A stretch of 64,000 bases of DNA from Lolium rigidum (lineage: Eukaryota > Streptophyta > Magnoliopsida > Poales > Poaceae). Both the position numbers and the translations under genes were made by a program. A model generated the notes under the pieces. The model did not search any database, had not been told where the DNA came from, and saw nothing but the letters and a program-made list of their open reading frames with translations. Shown here piece after piece: positions 59,995 through 64,000 of the stretch (its first letter is position 1; each line of letters begins with the position of its first letter). The stretch covers positions 218,759,837 to 218,823,836 of the forward strand of contig NC_061514.1 in NCBI RefSeq assembly GCF_022539505.1, given 5' to 3'.

Positions 59995-60783
59995 ATGGAG
60001 GAGCTCAACAATACCAAGTTTTACCAGCTGGGCAATGGAGGAAGCCTGATCTTCGAAAGGTATCTGGAGGCTTTGTCTAAGCATCTTGGACGCCCGCACG
60101 CGGAGTTCTTTCGAACTCAAGTCAACGACCAGCCTGGAGGAGAACTACAGTGGATTGTAGTTGCAGATCTGAGGGGCAAGATGGAACCCCCTACGTCCGA
60201 GAGGATTCACTTTTCCATCCGGGAGAGCAACTGGCTAGATGGGTTAGCCCGAGCACTGCAGGAAGCACTTGCCCGTCTATGTGGGCAGAATGTGATCGAG
60301 ATCCAAGGAACTCGCTTCGCTCACTTTGCAAGGCATGACTCCATTGGAGGACCCATGGACCTGCAGTCCCACCCCGAGCTGAAGCATCACGTGGAGCACC
60401 TGGACATTATGCTGCACGAGACCCGCAAGGAGCTGGACAACTCCCACGTCTACGCCAACCAGACTCACCTCCACCTGTCGCAGCAGACCGAGGCCATCAA
60501 GATGCTTGCCAAGGATCGCAAGACACTCCGCCAGCAGCGAGCCAAGAAGAACTCCACCATCGCTCGCCTCCGCGCGAAGATAGCATCCTTGGAGGAGACA
60601 GTTCAGGCCTAGGAAACTCAGTTGAGGGAACTAGAGGAAGAAGGTGAAAACATTCAGGGAGGAGCAGCCTACCTGAGTGATGATGATGACTTCGAAGAAG
60701 ATGAGAACACTGATGTGGAAGACTATGAGTTCATGGAGGCCGGAGAAGATGACTATATCCCGATAGATGTAGATGATGAGTAG
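59995..60783 (+). pseudogene. Extra ORF upstream of gag: coiled-coil protein with acidic tail, one nonsense change
   Basis: Starts MEELNNTKFYQLGNGGSLIF directly after a splice-acceptor-like cttacag. The N-terminal about 110 residues look globular (IRESNWLDGLARALQEALAR, LCGQNVIEIQGTRFAHFARH). Residues about 115-205 form a long predicted coiled coil (HHVEHLDIMLHETRKELDN, AKKNSTIARLRAKIASLEET). An in-frame TAG at 60610-60612 (after VQA) interrupts it. Beyond, the same frame continues through a strongly acidic tail (SDDDDFEEDENTDVEDYEF) to the stop at 60781. Total 262 codons. I recall similar ORFs next to gag in Triticeae Gypsy elements but know no function for them. Confidence 0.7.
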
Positions 60784-61018
60784 TTTCACTTGTTCACTTG
60801 CGTAGGTGTGAGTTTGTATCAGGATCCCTTGTATCGTAGCATGGAGAAATGGTTCTTAAAACCATTAATGTGTTAGCTTGTAATGTGTGTTGTTTGAAAT
60901 GAATGAAAGTGTTGTTTGTTTTCAACATGACAAGTACTCAAGTTTTAAACTTCTAAACTTACCCCAAAACAAGCCATAGCAAATTCCACCTTATCTCATG
61001 ATCTATCTCAATGTTCAG
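60784..61018 (+). other. Spacer between the extra ORF and gag
   Basis: 235 bp, AT-rich, no coding signal. It ends in tcaatgttcag immediately before the gag ATG, a possible splice acceptor. Confidence 0.5.
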
Positions 61019-61202
61019 ATGCCCCCTCCAACCCGCAGCACCAATCAGGATGCAATGATGCAAATGTTACAAATGATGATGGCAGATAGAGAAGCTGAAA
61101 GAGTTGAAAGACAAGCCAATCTTGCTGCACTGCAACAGCTAGCTCAGAACAATCAAGGCCATGGGAACCACGATCATCCTGGATCCAAATTGAAGAACTT
61201 TC
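61019..61202 (+). pseudogene. gag: Gag N-terminus, truncated by the CACTA insertion
   Basis: Starts MPPPTRSTNQDAMMQMLQMM at 61019 and continues EAERVERQANLAALQQLAQN up to HPGSKLKNF, the usual beginning of Gypsy gag in this lineage. A CACTA end at 61203 removes the rest; the codons after KNF belong to the transposon. Confidence 0.8.
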
Positions 61203-61234
61203 CACTACTAGGAAAAGGCTTATAGCCGCACTTC

Positions 61235-61563
61235 TTACCACCGGCGATTACGGTTTAAAGATGCCGGCGGTAAGGTCTTCCAGGGTCGCCTCACCTTACC
61301 GCCGGCGGTTTGGTCTAGGAGATGCCAGGGGTAATCTAATTACCGCCGGCGAAATCAATTCGCATGTGCCGGGGGTAAAGTTGAGCCAAGAGCACCAAGA
61401 CAGGCCGAAATTACCGCCAGCATTTTCAGTTTAAACTCGCCGGGGGTATTAGATTTACCGCCGGCATTTTAAATTTATACTTGCCGGGGGTAATGTGAAC
61501 TCGTGTGGGCCACCTGGGCCGAATTTACCGCCGGCATCCCCGAATCGTTTTCGCCAGCGGTAG
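61235..61563. repeat. CACTA subterminal array: six inverted pairs with constant spacing
   Basis: Twelve copies of a 12-bp motif (ttaccgccggcg and variants) alternate strictly between plus and minus orientation. Plus starts: 61235, 61296, 61340, 61411, 61455, 61525. Minus starts: 61262, 61323, 61367, 61438, 61482, 61552. Every minus copy starts 27 bp after its plus partner, leaving a 15-base loop. Such subterminal motifs are where CACTA transposases bind. Confidence 0.9.
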
Positions 61564-62013
61564 TGAAAATAGCCCAGCGGTATTTGGCCCTATACCAACC
61601 CACACGACCACCCAGCCCTTATCCTCTCACGCCCTCTCTCCTCTTCCCTAGTCCCCATCTCCATCGCCGCCGACGCCGACTCTCCATATCTCTCGCACCG
61701 GCCACCCCCGTCCGCCCACCACGCCGGTGCAACCTAGCACCACCACTCACCGACGCTGCTCCTCCACCGTTCCCCTGGTCAAATCCCCACGGTGGCCATG
61801 GAATTGTTGCGGCTGTGAGGGAGGGGGAGCGAGCAGCGCCGGCGGCGACAATGGAGGATGTGGCGGTGCAGGAAGCTAGGTGCCACCCGACTCCACCTCC
61901 GCCTCGACATCGGAGACCGCCCCGAGGCGGCGCTGCTTGGCGGAGATCTGGAGCTCCTCGATCCGGTGGAGGATGCAGACGGGTCCCCGTCCCCGTCCTC
62001 GGCGGCGTAGCGG

Positions 62014-62321
62014 TGGCGCGCGGAGGCATCCTGGGCGTTCCAGCACTACCTATACCGGGCGGCGCCGCACACGGCGGGGCGGTGGGCGGGCACGCTGCTG
62101 GCCGCGGCCATCTCTGCGCTGCGGGTCTACTATGTGCAGGGCTTCTACGTCGTCTCATACGGGCTCGGCATCTACCTCATCAACCTCCTCATCGGCTTCC
62201 TCTCCCCCATGGTCGACCGGAGCTAGAGGCGCTCGATGCCGCCGGGCCCGCGCTGCCCACCCGCGGCAACGATGAGTTCAAGCCTTTCATCCGCCGCCTC
62301 CCCGAGTTCAAGTTCTGGTAC
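62014..62321 (+). pseudogene. RER1: Captured fragment of RER1 (ER-retention receptor), frameshifted
   Basis: RER1 is a four-pass Golgi membrane protein that returns escaped proteins to the endoplasmic reticulum. The first frame (62014-62217) reads [20 protein letters not shown], then [20 protein letters not shown] and [12 protein letters not shown], covering the N-terminus and first membrane hairpin. A one-base loss at about 62218 (gaccggagc) shifts the frame. The next frame continues [15 protein letters not shown], then [18 protein letters not shown], ending at 62321 where similarity stops. An in-frame stop lies just upstream (62008-62010), so the proper start is lost or altered. The remaining two-thirds of RER1 is absent from the visible part. 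GC content is high, as in a grass first exon. Confidence 0.82.
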
Positions 62322-64000
62322 GGCTCCCCGTCTCTCATTACTACGCTCTTCCCTAGTCCCCCGCTCCCGTTCGATTACAGGGAGTTTATTCGAGATCACG
62401 CTCTTCTAGCGCCGGATTTGATTGGAAACCCAAACAGCCTACTACTAAGACGATCTAGCCATAGGATTTAGTTAAAAAGATTGTCTGCTTAGTAGTAAAT
62501 TCCTATATTTGTTTGTTGAAAAATAATCATGTAGTTAGTTGGATCAATATGAGGATGCAACGGTGTCATGGTAATGCACATCATTGGCCTAATTGCACAG
62601 TGGACCTCTTGCATTTTTTTTCAGCTGTCACATGTTTGGCTGCTCCTTGCTGAATCTGCTATATCTGACCTAACTTGAGGCACAACAATACAAGTTGGCT
62701 CTTGTTTTTTAAGTTAGCTGCCTTTGTTAGTATGCTCAAGTTTCAGGCTGAAAGTTATTAAGTTGATTTTCCTGTTAGTCAAGCTTTTTCTCTTTTAGTT
62801 TGTGCTTGAAATTGTAGGTGGTTGGATGCTATAGTTTACTGAGTCTCCTTATACTAGTGATGTGTGTTGAATTCAGATGGCTGGACATTTATATGATTGA
62901 TGATATCCTTATGCTAACTAGTACTAGAGATGATTTTCACAATTTAGACTAGGCATGATTTAAATATGTTCTCGTAGTTTCGTGTCAAGGTACTTTCCAT
63001 CAAGACCCTGAATGTAATCCTTGTTAGGACAAAATTATCTTTGTGCGTTTGCAACTTTATGGGTGTGTGTAAAGCTTCTGCAGGCTAGATAGTTCCACAT
63101 TTGTTGTTGTTCCAGTTATAATAGACAATAATTTCTCAATACATGCGAATGAAATCTGAATCAGACCAGCTCTTGGGTCTGATAACTTGATCAAATTGCC
63201 ACGTGGATAAGGAACCTTCGAGGAGTAGCTTCAGGTTATTGCCGGGACACAATCAGAAATACACAAGAAGCTGGTATAGTTACCTGCTTTTACTTCTTGG
63301 TTTCTGCCCAAGAAGCTGCTGAGTAAGAAACGATGGTAGCATATTCATTGTTAGTCTTGCAGCTTAGAGTGTTTGATAACTGGTTTTATTCAGTTGTGGG
63401 TGGGCTTCCGTCTTCACATGAGCTGATTTAGCTAAGCCTATTATTTGAACATTGACTCCTGTAGCGATTGTCCTGTAGCGATACTGAACATAACCTTCCA
63501 TTCATAGTTTCTGTTGTGATTTGCTTTTATTAATTTTGTAAAAGCAACTAGTTGATCAGAATTCATTTGCTGCTGATATCTGATTCTGCACATGTGTGCT
63601 TCATGCTCACTAGTTGTATGATTTTCCGCTTTCTCGTTGTTGCATGATATATTTGTCTACTCACACCATCACTTGATTATATCCTTGTAATTAAAGTCCC
63701 CATTCCATTCTTGCATTATTTCAGTCACTGATAATTGAAATGAAATTGCCCATTTCATACTGCTCATGTTTTTCTCATTAACACTAGTTCTAACTTATGG
63801 ATTTCTTTCATGTGATTTTTTTCTTCGGTTGAACTAAACAAACAATAATGATACTTCCATGTGTAGGGAGCTCGGCTTCGGAGTCCGAGCACGCAGGAGG
63901 AGGAGCTGGCCGGCGGCGTTTCAGCGAGTAGGCTGGCCAACGTCGATTGAGCGAGTAGGCTGGCCGGCAGCCAGCGGAGGAGCGAGAAGCCTGGTGGGCA
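62322..64000 (+). other. Remaining visible interior of the CACTA element
   Basis: About 1.7 kb, mostly AT-rich and intron-like, with no transposase signal and no coding similarity I could name. The last 130 bp (from about 63867, after a splice-acceptor-like tgtgtag) are GC-rich and may be another captured exon. They include a 16-bp direct repeat (agcgagtaggctggcc at 63923 and 63950). Confidence 0.45.

Larger units (their letters stand above)
51991..61202 (+). mobile_element. Gypsy-type element with split 5' LTR, upstream ORF and truncated gag
   Basis: The 5' LTR is 51991-53306 plus 57567-59800, starting TGTAACATCCC and ending GTGTTGACA. It is followed by a primer site (59803-59816), an extra ORF (59995-60783) and the start of gag (61019). 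The element is cut at 61202 by a CACTA transposon, so pol and the 3' LTR are not seen. It is inserted in a Gypsy RT fragment; the left flank is ctcgt. Confidence 0.8.
61203..64000 (+). mobile_element. CACTA (En/Spm-type) DNA transposon, left end, runs off the window
   Basis: Begins CACTACTAGGAAAAGGCTTA, the terminal inverted repeat of the superfamily, followed by a subterminal repeat array (61235-61563). The base triplet before it is ttc, as expected for a 3-bp target site. It carries GC-rich captured gene sequence, including part of RER1 (62014-62321). No transposase is seen in the 2.8 kb visible, so it may be non-autonomous or its transposase may lie further right. Confidence 0.85.

Noticed and set aside
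61503..62471. 322-codon frame as one intact gene in the CACTA element
   Set aside because: It reads the first part of the captured RER1 segment out of frame, joins the correct frame only after 62220 and then runs on into unrelated sequence, so it is an artefact of a one-base deletion.
1..64000. CRISPR arrays, operons, tRNA/rRNA genes, prophage or defence-type gene clusters
   Set aside because: The window is plant nuclear transposon DNA; I saw no direct-repeat/spacer arrays, no cloverleaf genes and no bacterial gene organisation. Matches to tRNA 3' ends are retrotransposon primer sites.

Overview
This is a 64 kb stretch of nuclear DNA from a grass, most likely a member of the wheat/barley tribe (Triticeae). 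It consists almost wholly of nested transposable elements, mostly with decayed reading frames. I found no intact host gene, no tRNA or rRNA gene and no CRISPR array. The grass call rests on the Athila-type LTRs beginning TGATACGTC, LTRs beginning TGTAATATCCC or TGTAACATCCC, a CACTA element beginning CACTACTAGGAAAA, GC-rich gene-like islands and dense nesting. Family names come from memory; structural calls (LTR pairs, PBS, PPT, TSDs) were read directly from the sequence.

Layout: (1) 1-14211, a Gypsy-type element on the minus strand with very long LTRs (about 6.3 kb each; the left one runs off the window), a short interior with a broken gag and no pol. It sits in a PIF/Harbinger-like fragment (to 14856). 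(2) 14860-21179, low-copy-looking DNA with two unexplained short ORFs, a LINE-tailed non-autonomous retroposon (about 19340-20637) and a hAT-type MITE (20844-20994). (3) 21180-25794, a complete but broken Copia element with a perfect 5-bp TSD, followed by an older decayed relative (to about 27840). (4) A layered nest: a second Copia family (about 27950-28420 and 33207-33500) split by a minus-strand LINE (28421-33206), itself split by a 944-bp poly(A) retroposon with an 11-bp TSD (29961-30904). A plus-strand LINE fragment follows (about 33541-33930). (5) 33931-51605, Athila-like material: an LTR fragment; a minus-strand gag-protease element lacking reverse transcriptase (34491 to the 100-N gap at 41935); and a plus-strand element with an Athila-type ORF, a second small ORF split by a solo LTR, and a 3' LTR at 50098-51605. 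(6) 51606-61202, a Gypsy RT fragment interrupted by a plus-strand element whose LTR is itself split by a 4.26-kb solo LTR of the same family in the opposite orientation; its interior has an extra ORF ahead of a truncated gag. (7) 61203-64000, the left end of a CACTA transposon with a strikingly regular array of inverted repeats and a captured piece of the ER-retention gene RER1.

The coding parts are those of mobile elements: gag (particle protein), protease, reverse transcriptase, RNase H, integrase and LINE endonuclease. Three of the large Gypsy elements show no polymerase in their visible interiors, so they would need enzymes from relatives in trans. The observations most worth checking are the six-unit hairpin array in the CACTA end, the RER1 capture, the internal copies of the polypurine-tract motif in both Athila-like elements, and the LINE 3' tail shared by a non-autonomous retroposon.
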